From: Opisthocomus hoazin
Taxonomy: Eukaryota > Chordata > Aves > Opisthocomiformes > Opisthocomidae
DNA length: 64,000 nucleotides
Direction of reading: 5' to 3'
Assembly: GCF_030867145.1 (NCBI RefSeq)
Contig: NC_134428.1
Coordinates: 23,105,537-23,169,536, forward strand
Below are positions 47,701 to 57,422 of the stretch, piece by piece (within the stretch, counting starts at the first letter, position 1; each line of letters opens with the position of its first letter). Made by a program: the position numbers and the translations under genes. The notes beneath the pieces were generated by a model, which was not told where the DNA came from, searched no databases, and saw only the letters and a program-made list of their open reading frames with translations.

Positions 47701-50700
47701 GACTGCACGGCTCCGCATTTCTTCGTCAGAGCAGCCTATTTTGGGAGATCCCATCCTTCTGGGAACTGGGTAGGCTTCTGCTAAACAGTCTGCGCCACGG
47801 CACAGCCAGAAAACACCCAGCTCACGTCTGCGATTGCGGCAGGCGTGCGAGCCGGGAAGCCTCCGTCCTCCCCCCGGACAGCCGAAATCCCAGGGGAGGC
47901 AGTGGGTTTCCCTGCTCGGGGCTCCTGCAGCTCCCAGCCCCAGGGCTATGCACAAACGCTGCCAAAGCCTGGGGCCACCAGACAGGACCCGTCGTCTTCC
48001 ATGCTCCGTGGTCTGGGTAGACCATACTGCTTTCTTCTTTGCCTCCAGCTGCATTTTTTGCCTTGTCCTGTGGGATGCAGGTGGTCACAGACTTGTCATT
48101 TCATAGACTAACATCACTGATAACATCTCCTCATGACCAGGAGAAAGTGTTTAGCAGGATAGGGACGGAGTGGGACAGAGAGGAAAGGGCCTCTCCCAAC
48201 TTCTAGGGTCTACAGGTAATCCTCTGATGCATATGGAAATAAAACTCTTAGCTTAACTGTATTTTTTCATCTTTTGTGCATGTGCTGACTTATTCCAGCA
48301 GGGCTGCCAGCAGCCCACAGTTTATTTTTAAAACACTAAACAAGCAAAGTCCAGTATATGCAACAAACACCCTGGGTTTCTAGAGAAGCATTCTGCAGAA
48401 GCTAAAAATAGGAGGTTCTCTTCTGGGTCAGCTTGGCCATGATCCACAGGGGACTGCGAGGCGAGAGCCAGCTTCTGACCCCGGTTCAGAGCAACGCTGA
48501 GCAGACACGTCGCACATCAGCTGGATCCCAAATTCCCGCTGGGAACGGGCACGGGAACAGCTCAGCCGCCCAAAGGATTGCCACCGCCGCGCTCAGAGCC
48601 CCGAGGGCTGAGACCCTGCCTGGCTCGACACACAGGTGAAGCAACTTATAGCATCTTATAGTGACCTTACAGCAGCCTTCGGTGACCTTAGAGCAGCCTT
48701 CCAGTGCCTAAAGGGGCCTACAGGAAGCATGGAGAGGGGCTTTGCACAAGGTGTGTAGTGATAGGACAAGAGGGAATGGCTGTAAACTAAAAGAGGGCAG
48801 ATTTAGATTAGATATCAGGAAGAAATTCTTCCCCATGAGGGTGGTGAGGCCCTGGCCCAGGTTGCCCAGAGAAGCTGTGGCTGCCCCCTCCCTGGCAGGG
48901 CTCAAGGCCAGGTTGGATGGAGCTCTGAGCTGGGCTGGTGGGAGATGTCCCTGCTGATGGCAGGGGGGTTGGAACCAGATGAGCTTTAAGGTCCCTTCCA
49001 ACCTAACCCATTCCATGATTCTATGATTCTCTGATCTCAGCTCACAGCTGCCCACCCAGCCTGGGCTCCATGTTCCCCTGCTGCCGCAGGCAGCTCAGCC
49101 TGCAAGGACATCGTAAAAAGATCTTGCATGGCTTCTCAAAGAGGATTTAGACGAAAACACCACCAGCCCCAGCCGGGAGGCTGCAGGGAAGCGGTGCTTG
49201 GACCAGGCATGTGGCTCATCCTCAAGGTGACAGCGCTCCTAATTGTGTCACTCCAGCCGGCAGGAGGATGCGACCCAGTTTTGGTGCCTGTTACGTGGCT
49301 CGCAGCGGTGCCGACACGCTGGCAAAGCTAAATTTAGGAGCCAAGCAGGCGCAGCGTTACACACCCGGCCAGGACTGGCTCCGTTACGAGACGGCCGGAG
49401 AATCGATGCCGTCCGCTCACCGCACGCGTTACAGCATCGCTGCAAAGCCCCCGCCGCCCGAGTGGGAAGCGTTGTCAAGTCACTCGGAATAAAATTGCCG
49501 CTAAATGCTGTTTGGTGGAGAGAAAAAAAAAACAAACAAGCAAATCCTCGCTCTTTCTCAGGCATTGTAGGAAATGAAAACGGCTATTGCTGCCTGGTAG
49601 AAAGTCCAATTATGAATAATGTGCGTTCTTTCCCAGCACAAAGGATGAAAGGCATCAGAGCTGGTGGTGACATTTTAAGACCGGAGATGTAAGAGCGAAT
49701 CCGAGCCTCGCTGCAAGCCCAGCTTTACCCCAATAAAGAAAAGCTTTCTGCAGTCAATTGCCTTGCAGCGTAGCTTGAAGCCCCGCTATTGATCTAGCAT
49801 CTGTTACAAGCGGATAATCATCGTCGCCGTGCCGTGGCTCCTACAACGGGATCTAAAAGTGCTTTCCAGATGATGGTTGAGGGCTGTTTTTCTGCTCTCA
49901 CCCACGGCTGCAGGCAGGCAGAGGTTGCGAGTGGAGCCCACGAAAACTCTCGCAGGTTTGCGGGAGAGACCACGAAAACTCTCACAGGTTTGCAGAATCT
50001 GCAGGCCGGAAAAGATGATGAAATCACCCCGACTCGTTCCTCTCCCGACCCTGCAAACTCCAGCTACCCGAGGTGCACTCCCCGCGAGGCTCTGCCTGCG
50101 CCAGCCCTCGCACGGCCGTTTCACACCCTGCAATCTCCTTTCCCCAGCACGGGGAAGGACGCACCGTTGTCAAGCCACCGCTCAATCCCTCTGTCCTGTA
50201 AGACAGAGAGAAAGAGCTGCTGAAATGCCCCAGCACCCGGCACTTTTCTCCCACCCCCGGGTGGGTTCTTGGCTCGCTAAGGTCTGAATCCCGACAGCTC
50301 CCGAGCTCCTGGCCGCTTCCCAGCAGCATGGGGAGGTTTTGGGCCAGGCACCTTCCTCCGGGTTTAGCAAGAAGTGGTCAGAGGTGGGAGCGAATGGGCT
50401 GCCAGCGCCTGCAGACTCCCTCCTCCCTGCCGGCACAAGACTTCTGATCCACCCGGCAGACTCCGCCGGTCTCCAAAGCAGGAGAAAAGGCTGGGAAATT
50501 AAAAATAAATGAACCAAGAGATACACATCCATCAGGAGGCAGGCGTTGTCAGCCCAGGTCCCTGTGCAACTACTGCTTTAATCAAAACCTCATGCAGTTT
50601 AAACATTTGACAGGAATCTAGAACGGAGATCTCGTTAGCCTGAACAGGAAAAGCTGCAACCTTGAAGAATAAAATCACCTTTGTCTGATGGGGGTCTATT

Positions 50701-53700
50701 TTCTTTAAAATCATGCTAAATTACGCTGCTAAGCCCGTTCCTAACCGTGGCATCCGAGGTTTTGCCCTGCAGACTCCTGCAAGGTGCACGGGTGTCTCGA
50801 GGGGGTCACCGGAGGCGGCGGGAGGAGCGAGCTCTCGGGCGGCAGGTGAAGACGTGCCATTTCTAAATCGGGCCGTGACGCCAGCTGTAAATTTTTAACA
50901 GGCTCAAATCAAGAAAAGGATTGCTGATGGACACGCTCCCCACTCGAAACTCGCTTGCGTGGCGACGGACGTCAGAAGACCTGGCTCACGGCTATGCCAC
51001 TTGCCTGTTTGCTCTCGAGAGCGTCAGAAGCCTTCCAGCTTTCTAGAAACTCCCCGTGTGCCAAGGCTCGGCCAGCCCTTTAAAGCCGCCCGCAAGCAGG
51101 TTATCTGCCTCCCCTGGCTCGAAAACGTTCATCCCCGAGGAGCTGTTATTTAATACCTTCCTTAGTTCCCAAGGGAAGGGAAGTTTCCCCCATCGTTCTG
51201 CAGCTTTCCAAACACAGATGGGATTTGCTGAAGTTTCCACCGCTCCGACCTCATTAATGTTTTACGGCACGGCTCCAGCAAAGGGCCCACTCCTCGCCGG
51301 GTGCCGCTCAACACCCGACGGCGGCTCAGGCCTCCCAGCTGCGCTGAACATCCTCGGAGAGTTTTAAGCGATATCATCCCCAAAACGGCTCTGCCGCTGC
51401 CTTTCGGGGCCTGGCCTGCACCCTGCCGCACACGGGACCGTGGCTCCCAGCAGCTCCTTTCGTAAGAGCGACGGCGGGTGGGAAAGCAGAGACAGGACGA
51501 GGAGGAGAGGCAAAAAGGAAAAAAACAGACAATAGTGCAGGAACACATCTAAGCTGTGCCATGGACAACGTAACCCAGGAGCCACCCCGGGACAGGTGGG
51601 ATTTTAATTGGCACGGAGTCAGGGGGAAGCAGAAGAAGGGGTGCAAGCCCTGGGTTTGGTGGGGAAAAGCAGCGGGCGACCCTGGGGAGACATTCACGGT
51701 ACCTCCCGGCACATGCCTGCAGGGAGCAGGGTGGGAATTGGGAATCCTGAGGGTTATTTTTTTGAGAGCTTTTCTCCCCTGCAGGGAACAGGAGGGAGCA
51801 TCAGCACAGCCCGGCTGGAGTCCTGCAAATTGCCTCACTTCGGCTCTGGTCCTCTAAATTGCTCTCTTAACCGAAGCACATAAATCGACCCGACTAGCAT
51901 CAGGGCTTTTTTTCCAGAGCCATGCTCCCCCACAGCCTTCGGAGTCCGTGCTTCGTCCCCAAACCCTGCAGGTTTTGTCCCAAAGAAACAGGCCTGGTGC
52001 TTAGTGGGGCAAACGCCTCGCCGTGCTCGAGGCCTCGAGACGCGTCTCTCCATCGGCCGGGCACCGCACGGAGCCGGCGTTTCCCCACCATGGATTGACT
52101 CCGAGGAGCTGCACAGCGGGGACAACCCGGTGCCAAGCTTCGCAAGAGGCAGCCGTGGCCAGAGTTCAGCAGAAACGGGGAATTAAGACTAAACCAATGC
52201 ATGCCCACCCAATTTCTACCCAGAGCAGGAATTTCATGCACGGGAGGGGTTTGACCAGGGTCCCACATTACTTATTCAGCGCAGAGAGCAGAGAGTGCTT
52301 GGCGCTGCACTAAAGCTTTGCACTAAAGCTCCTGCAGCCCAAAGTAATTCGGACGCAGATGCCATTTCTGCGGTAGGAAATCAAACAGCAAAAGACAGAG
52401 GGGGCCTGTGGAGGGATGCAGGGAAAGCAAGAATTGCTGCTGGCTAGGTGGAGGCAGGGGACATGGACCAGATGGAAAAAAGGATGGGGAGGGGGTGAAG
52501 GAAGCAGATGAGGGAAAATCCAGGGATGGCTGGGGCCACTCCTGCTCAAACGCAGCCGATAGCGGGGGCTTGCTCAGGGCTGCAGGTCCCACAGCCCCCC
52601 CTGCAAGAGCCTCCCTGCAGCACCCGGTGCGAGCCGTACACCGGGACGGGCAGAGCCTGAAAACGCCAGGGCGATGCCGGGGTGCCTGGGCAGAGCAAAC
52701 GGACAGACAGAGGCACACGGACCCACGGCCTTTAGAGCCGGGGAAACGTCCAGTGCCGCGCTCGCCCGCCCAGAGCTGCCCACCACCGCACCAGCTCCGG
52801 CCGCTGGCCGCAGACCCATGCAGGGCTGCCTCGCGCTCCCCGGCGCAGGCCATGCACGTCTTGGTTGCAGTGCCACCTGCCGCCAACCGCAACGCTCCTG
52901 CGACGCTGCAACGCCGAGCAGCCAGCTCCCTCCTGTTACATCAGCTTTCCCCGGCCTTTAACAGCAGCCAAAGTCTTGATCCAAAAAGCAACGCTATTTC
53001 CCAAGCTGCAGCCGTCCCACGAGTCGCAGGCGGAGCAGCAGACGCTAATAAAGTGCTTTTTTCTTTTCCTTTCATGCCAGAGCCGGTCTCTCCCCCCACA
53101 GACCACATCCTGAATCTTCTTGTTCATTGATTCTTTATGCTAAACGATGACTCCGCAGTCGACAGAATGTGGCATATTCTAGTTCGCGTTTCAGACACCG
53201 TGAGACTTTTTAATAACGAGTTGCATGAAAAATTAGGGAGGCTGCAACAAAAGAGCTCCGACGGAGGTTTCCAAAGTGACTCACAGCCAGGAGAGCCTCG
53301 CTTTTCCAAAGCCCAGCGTGAGACAATCTCCAGAGCCCCCGCGCTCAGAGAGAGCCGAGTCCTCCCCCTCTGGAAAAACAAGGCCTTTTGACAGAGACTT
53401 CCCCAGGGTGAGAACCCCCGCAGGGAGGTTTGGCGAGCGGCTTTGGGAATTTTGGCCGAGACAACGTCCCGTTCCCACGAGCGCTCGCGGGGAGGTGGTT
53501 TCACCCCACACCTCAGCTGTGCTGCCGAGGGTGCCGCGGGGCGGGAGCCGGCTTCAAAAACGGAGGAAGGCACCGAACCGCAGCGGCAAAGGGCAGCGGA
53601 GACTCCTCCAGCCTCAGCTCCTGAACTGTTGTGGCACCCACGGAGACAGCGAGCATCGCCCGGGCGCAGGTATCCCTGCTCCTGCTCGGGGCTGGCTCGC

Positions 53701-56700
53701 CGCCAGCGCCGCAGCTCTCGGCCAGGCTCTGCAGCACGACGGAGGGGGAATTTCTTCAGGTTAACTTTTGGCTGACTGTTTTTCCTCCCTGCCATCCACA
53801 CAACCAGCTGCCAACATATTTCAAGGGGAAATAGCAGGCAAATACCATTTATGCCCAGTCCCAGTGGTGACCAGTGCCTGGCTGCTGGGACGAGAGGCGC
53901 GGCAGGAAGTGGCTGAAGGACAGGTTTGGTTGCTCTGCTCCCTCTCCCAAGCTCAGCTCCTAATTCCTTCTGCATCCCGCCTTCACCTGCTCGGTGACAC
54001 CCACCACAGCCACCCCCAGCCCCAGGAGCTCTCTCTGCAGCACAGGGCCCTGCTCCCCACCCCTAACACCTCATAACCGACCACCGCCCACCCCACCCAG
54101 CCCAGCAGCCTTCCCCAAAAGGGCTTTTTCCTCCAGCGTGGCCTAAAGGAGATCCCCCTGCAGCTGGCAAAGGAAGGTTAGAAATAACGGGGCGGCCGGC
54201 GCGCAGGTGGCTCTTACCACGTTCCAGAAGAGTGGGTTGAAGGCGATGGAGAGGACCGCCGCAATGAAGCCAGTGTCGGTCACGTCCACGTAGCCGAAGA
54301 GCCGTGCCATGGCTGTCACATCCACCTGTGGGGTGAGAGCCAGTTACTGGGGTGTGGATCCCCGTTATGGGGAATACGGGGTGCTTCGCCTCAAACCAAG
54401 GGCATCAGCTGCCCTGCAAGAGCAGACAAATCTTTTAACGGCCCGAGCAACGCGTTGTCACAGCTTGCGAAGCGCTATGGCGGGGTGCGAAGCCAAGCAG
54501 AGGGATGGGCGCTCCTCCAAGGCATCTCCCCCCGGCACCTTGGGGACCCCCACGTTCGCAGCAGCGCCCAGAAGGACCCGGGGGCTGTGAGGATGCTGCT
54601 GCTGCGGGGACAAGCATCGGCCCGACGGGGCGGCTGCCAAACGGAGCGTGTTTCCAAGCCGCAAGACAGGCAGCAGGGTTTGACAGCGCCTCGGCGTCCC
54701 CGGGGACGGACGACTGTCCCGGGGATGCTGCTCTGCACGGAAACTTTGCCTTCCACAAAGCAAGAGCGAGGCAAACCCCTCCACAGTGACGGGGGGGGGA
54801 TGCATTTGCACTGTAAGAAGCTGCAAAAGACTTTCTCGTCTTACTTCATGACAACAAGCAAACACCCCTAACGCTGGTCGGTTTTCCCCCTTTCTCCTTT
54901 TCAGAAAGAGGTGTTTTTCCCCCCGGACGGCTCCCCAACATCGCCTGCGTTTTTACGTGCACTAAGCCATGCTGCTTGTCCCTCCCCGCCTCCTCTCCCT
55001 GCAGCGGTATTTGGATGAAAAACAGCCAGTGTCTTTTTTTCTTGCCAAAAACTTCGAAAACAAAAAGACAAAACAGCCCAGCCCGAGCCCTTCCCTCGCT
55101 TCAATCAAAATCAAGACAACATTGAGACGTGGAAGGGTTTTGCTTCCCAAACACAGCTGTGTTTGCGAGCCCTCCGGATTCCAGGGGACGGGAACGGCTC
55201 GAAAAGGCATCAGCTCCACCTCGCCCGGCCGGGAGAGAAATTCCGACCGGCTCCTCAGGGTTCTTCGAAGGAACCAGAGCCGCAGTGGGATTTGTGGAGT
55301 GGGGCTGCCAAACCTGCCGCCTCTCGTAGCCAAAAGGCCCTGGGGATGGCTCCCGCGCTGACCCGGGGCACGCCGAGCCGCTGCGGGTGCCTCCGGCGCA
55401 GCCATGACCATGTGGGGTGCAAAGTGCACGAGCAAAGGCCGCACCGCCCCGGGGAAACGGGGGGATCCTCACCGGGGTCTGCGTCGGCCAACAAACCGCC
55501 CCAGCTCCTCCATCCCAGCCCGCGGGACGGAGGTGCTGGCGAGGAATGACGGGAACAGCCCCCAGGGCCTGATCCTGACCCATCTTCCCCCATTCCCACC
55601 CTCCCCGGCGTCTCTCCCGCCTCCCATCACCCCCAAGAAGCCCTTCGCCATCAGACCTCGACCCTTCAAACCCAGCGCTGTCAAACCGTAACCCTGGCAC
55701 CGCGACGGCGCCGGGGCCGAACTGTCCGGTCCCGCTTCAATGGCAACCCAGCGGGGACCAGGACAGCTTCTTTCCTCTCGTTTCGTACGGCACTGAGCAC
55801 ACCGCCAGCACGGGCGGAACAAAAGCTCCTTGACCTACTAACTCCCGGCTGGCGACATCGTTAACATTGCGCTCACCTTCTTTTCTCCTCCTCAACAACC
55901 AAACCGGCCGCTGGCAGCGGGAGGCAGATTGGCCTGTGCCTGGTGTGTGCTTTCCGGGATAAAAGGGGAGCCCATTAGGATGAGCTGTCTCTGCAAGCTG
56001 CCGGCTGCCACGTAACAGGCACAGAACATTCAACTTTGCTCACTCCTCCCTGACGGGCAATAAATAACGGTGGCAAATGCGGCCCGCTTGCCCGCGGCCA
56101 CAAAGTCAGGGAGGGCCGGAGCTGCTCAGGCACCCAGGCCCAGAGCTGCACGGGCACCCAGACCAGAGGTGCTTGGACATCCAGATCAGAGCTGCTCAGG
56201 CACCTGGACGAAAGCTCCATGGACACCCAAACCAGAGCTGCTCAGACACCCAGGCCCAGAGCTGCTGGGGCACCCAGACCAGAGCTGCTCAGACACCCAG
56301 ACCAGAGCTGCACATGCACCCAGACCAGAGCTGCTCAGATACCCAGACCAGAGCTGCACGGGCACCCAGACCAGAGCTGCTCGGGCACCCAGACCAGAGC
56401 TGCACATGCACCCAGACCAGAGCCGCTCGGACACCCAGACCAGACCTGCTCAGGCACACAGACCAGAGCTGCTCGGGCACCAAGACCAGAGCTGCTCAGG
56501 CACCCAAACCAGAGCTGCACATGCACCCAGACCAGAGCTGCTCGGACACCCAGACCAGAGCTGCTCAGGCACACAGACCAGAGCTGCTCGGGCACCAAGA
56601 CCAGAGCTGCTCGGGCACCCAGACCAGAGCTGCACGGGCACCCAAACCAGAGCAGCTCGGGCACCCAGACCAGAGCTGCTCAGGCACCTAGACCAGAGCT

Positions 56701-57422
56701 GCTCAGAGATCCAGACCAGAGCTGCTTAGGCACCCAGACCAAAGCTGCACGGGCCCCCAAACCTGCTTGGACATCCAGATCAGAGCTGCTCAGGCACCCG
56801 GGCGAGAGCTGCATGGGCACCTCAGTGAGAGCTGCTCGGACACCCGGACAAGAGCTGCTCAGGCACCCAGGCCCAGAGCTGCTCGGGCACCCAAACCAGA
56901 GCAGCTCAGGCACCGGGCGAGCGGGCGGCAGCACCCCGGGAGTGCCGCAGAGCCGGTGCAGCCCTCGCCACGTGGCCCAGCGTGCCGTCACGCCTCGGGT
57001 GGAAGCGGGCCAGGCCCGGTGGCGGGCAGGCCTCAGGCACCAGCTACCGGGCGTCCCCGGGGCCGGCGGGCACAGCCCGGGCGGGGATGGGCACCGGGAA
57101 AGGCCCGGGTGTATGTGAGGAGGGGGGTCTAGCCCCGGAAGGGGGGGTCTGGCCCCGGGGGGGGGAGTCTGGGCCGGGGGGGGGGTGGGTCTGGCCCAGG
57201 GAGGGGCTCTGGCCCGGGTCTGTCCCCCGAGCGACAGTGCCCCGGGCCGGGCCCGTCCCCGGTGCCCACGGCAGAGCCCGGCGCTCCCCGCCCGCCCCGC
57301 GGCCCCGCCGGTACCTGGCCGTAGTCCAGGCCGCCCAGCCCCTGGCAGCACTCCCGCGGGAAGGGCCGACCCCCGCCCGCCGCCTCCCGCCGCCCCGCAG
57401 CCGGCCCGGGCCGCCCCGCCAT
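14737..57422 (-). CDS. PEMT: PEMT, phosphatidylethanolamine N-methyltransferase; seven coding exons
   Basis: Coding exons are 57422-57315, 54325-54218, 33429-33314, 25273-25128, 20403-20292, 15625-15551 and 14791-14737, all with GT-AG junctions in phase. The long form is 239 residues; an internal ATG in exon 2 gives a 198-residue form (human 236 and 199). The enzyme is a small multi-pass membrane protein of the endoplasmic reticulum and its mitochondria-associated part. It transfers three methyl groups from S-adenosylmethionine to phosphatidylethanolamine, making phosphatidylcholine. Conserved blocks are seen in order: [59 protein letters not shown] and HASPAGLLL. Using short-form numbering, the SAM-site motif GxG at 98-100 reads A-V-G and the EE pair at 180-181 reads E-G. 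Intron 2 is about 20.8 kb. The co-oriented RASD1 lies downstream, as in mammals. Confidence 0.97.
15551..15625 (-). CDS. PEMT: PEMT coding exon 6
   Basis: A 75-base exon between acceptor tcaaaacag| and donor GAGGG|gtgagtag. It encodes [20 protein letters not shown] and MLYE, the last membrane segment. The residue after E180 is glycine (GG+G across the junction), where mammals have a second glutamate. Confidence 0.95.
16333..16905 (-). mobile_element. CR1 LINE 3' fragment (copy 4, different subfamily)
   Basis: Reading on the minus strand, the ORF2 end encodes [20 protein letters not shown] and the element ends in ATTCTAATGATTCTATGATC. Its 3' UTR (gttggacttgatgatctc, ...) differs from the more abundant subfamily here, so it derives from another CR1 lineage. 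It inserted in the same transcriptional direction as PEMT. Confidence 0.92.
20292..20403 (-). CDS. PEMT: PEMT coding exon 5
   Basis: A 112-base exon between acceptor gctctgcag| and donor CTCAT|gtgagtac. It encodes [17 protein letters not shown] and [19 protein letters not shown], the most conserved part of the enzyme. The methionine codon AT+G is split across the following intron. Confidence 0.97.
20404..25127 (-). other. PEMT: PEMT intron 4
   Basis: A GT-AG intron of 4724 bases. It contains one CR1 copy (23233-23601) and two AT-rich islands (about 21410-21690 and 24380-24660) described in the findings. No exon-like sequence was recognised. Confidence 0.85.
23233..23601 (-). mobile_element. 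CR1 LINE 3' fragment (copy 5)
   Basis: Tail cacagaatcacagaatccca at the low-coordinate end. The 3' UTR of the common subfamily extends up to the LRGD block, where the copy is truncated. Minus strand, same direction as PEMT. Confidence 0.92.
25128..25273 (-). CDS. PEMT: PEMT coding exon 4
   Basis: A 146-base exon between acceptor ctccgacag| and donor CTAG|gtaagcac. It encodes [20 protein letters not shown] followed by a membrane segment through [13 protein letters not shown]. The mammalian SAM-site motif GLG (residues 98-100) is A-V-G here, read from codons GCT GTA GGG. The rest of the exon aligns without gaps to mammalian PEMT. Confidence 0.95.
27979..28217 (-). mobile_element. CR1 LINE 3' fragment (copy 6, divergent)
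   Basis: A short, diverged CR1 3' end. The diagnostic stretch is ggttggaagggacctgtaaa followed by ccaaccccctgccatgagca on the plus strand. The terminal octamer repeats are largely lost. It appears older than the common-subfamily copies. Confidence 0.8.
30951..31552 (+). mobile_element. CR1 LINE 3' fragment (copy 7)
   Basis: One of the longest copies of the common subfamily: from gggatgcattaagaggagtg through [20 protein letters not shown] to tail octamers ending near 31552. It lies antisense to PEMT. Confidence 0.93.
33314..33429 (-). CDS. PEMT: PEMT coding exon 3
   Basis: A 116-base exon between acceptor tctcttcag| and donor TG|gtaaggag. It encodes [18 protein letters not shown], almost identical to the human block, then a hydrophobic segment with [12 protein letters not shown] and RSH. 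The split cysteine codon TG+C is completed by the next exon. Confidence 0.96.
42886..43405 (-). mobile_element. CR1 LINE 3' fragment (copy 8)
   Basis: Tail tcacagaatcacagcatggc at the low end, reading on the minus strand back to ctgcagtactgcgtccagtt of the ORF2 end. Common subfamily. The translation keeps [20 protein letters not shown]. Confidence 0.93.
48661..49034 (+). mobile_element. CR1 LINE 3' fragment (copy 9, third subfamily)
   Basis: Contains cagccttccagtgcctaaag, gataggacaagagggaatgg and gatatcaggaagaaattctt, then ggggggttggaaccagatga and the tail ccatgattctatgattctct. This is the CR1 subfamily ending in ATTCTATG rather than ATTCTGTG. Its 5' edge carries a 21-base tandem duplication. 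Confidence 0.9.
54218..54325 (-). CDS. PEMT: PEMT coding exon 2 (contains short-isoform start)
   Basis: A 108-base exon between acceptor cccacag| and donor GTG|gtaagag, phase 0 on both sides. It encodes VDVTA and then [14 protein letters not shown] up to FNPLFWNV. The internal ATG (54308-54310) has a strong context, gccATGG, and matches the start of the mammalian 199-residue form. The first hydrophobic membrane segment, [16 protein letters not shown], is here. Confidence 0.95.
56112..56925. repeat. 23-bp minisatellite in PEMT intron 1
   Basis: About 35 tandem units of 23 bases, typical unit AGAGCTGCTCGGGCACCCAG+ACC, with variants such as tgcacatgcacc and tgctcagacacc. Three units make 69 bases, so each translation repeats every 23 residues (blocks such as [23 protein letters not shown]). 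No unit contains a stop in any plus-strand phase, so frames of 200-300 codons appear in all three phases. The minus strand likewise gives [14 protein letters not shown]-like repeats. None is a gene. Confidence 0.93.
57117..57235 (+). repeat. G-run tandem repeat with G-quadruplex potential
   Basis: About five units of roughly 26-28 bases, each with a run of six to eleven Gs followed by TCTGGCCC or TCTAGCCCC. The G-rich strand is the plus strand, which is the template for PEMT. The cluster begins about 80 bases inside intron 1 from the exon 1 donor. Confidence 0.8.
57315..57422 (-). CDS. PEMT: PEMT coding exon 1 (long-isoform N-terminus)
   Basis: A 108-base exon encodes 36 residues beginning [12 protein letters not shown] and ending [12 protein letters not shown]. 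The end aligns with CCGGLGNIDFRQ of the human long isoform, which fixes the frame and identity. The donor is CAG|gtaccggc, phase 0. The arginine/glycine/alanine-rich start is specific to this sequence. The ATG has C at -3 and G at +4, a weaker context than the exon 2 ATG. Confidence 0.85.

Larger units (their letters stand above)
33430..54217 (-). other. PEMT: PEMT intron 2 (20.8 kb)
   Basis: The largest intron, GT-AG. It contains CR1 copies at 42886-43405 and 48661-49034, AT-rich islands at about 35640-35800 and 38530-38760, and small tandem duplications at 49938-49995 and 52306-52331. I examined its open frames and recognised no nested gene. No tRNA, rRNA or known small RNA was seen. Confidence 0.8.
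54326..57314 (-). other. PEMT: PEMT intron 1
   Basis: A GT-AG intron of 2989 bases between the long-isoform exon and the exon with the short-isoform ATG. It contains the 23-bp minisatellite (56112-56925) and a G-run cluster (57117-57235). Long open frames here come from those repeats. Confidence 0.85.

Noticed and set aside
53124-53975. Minus-strand 283-codon frame in PEMT intron 2
   Set aside because: No recognisable family, no conserved motif, and GC-rich composition makes a chance frame likely. It is not in the PEMT transcript model.
56219-57118. Plus-strand open frame of 299 codons with a 23-residue repeat
   Set aside because: It is the product of the 23-bp minisatellite. Equivalent frames are open in the other two phases, which a real gene would not show.
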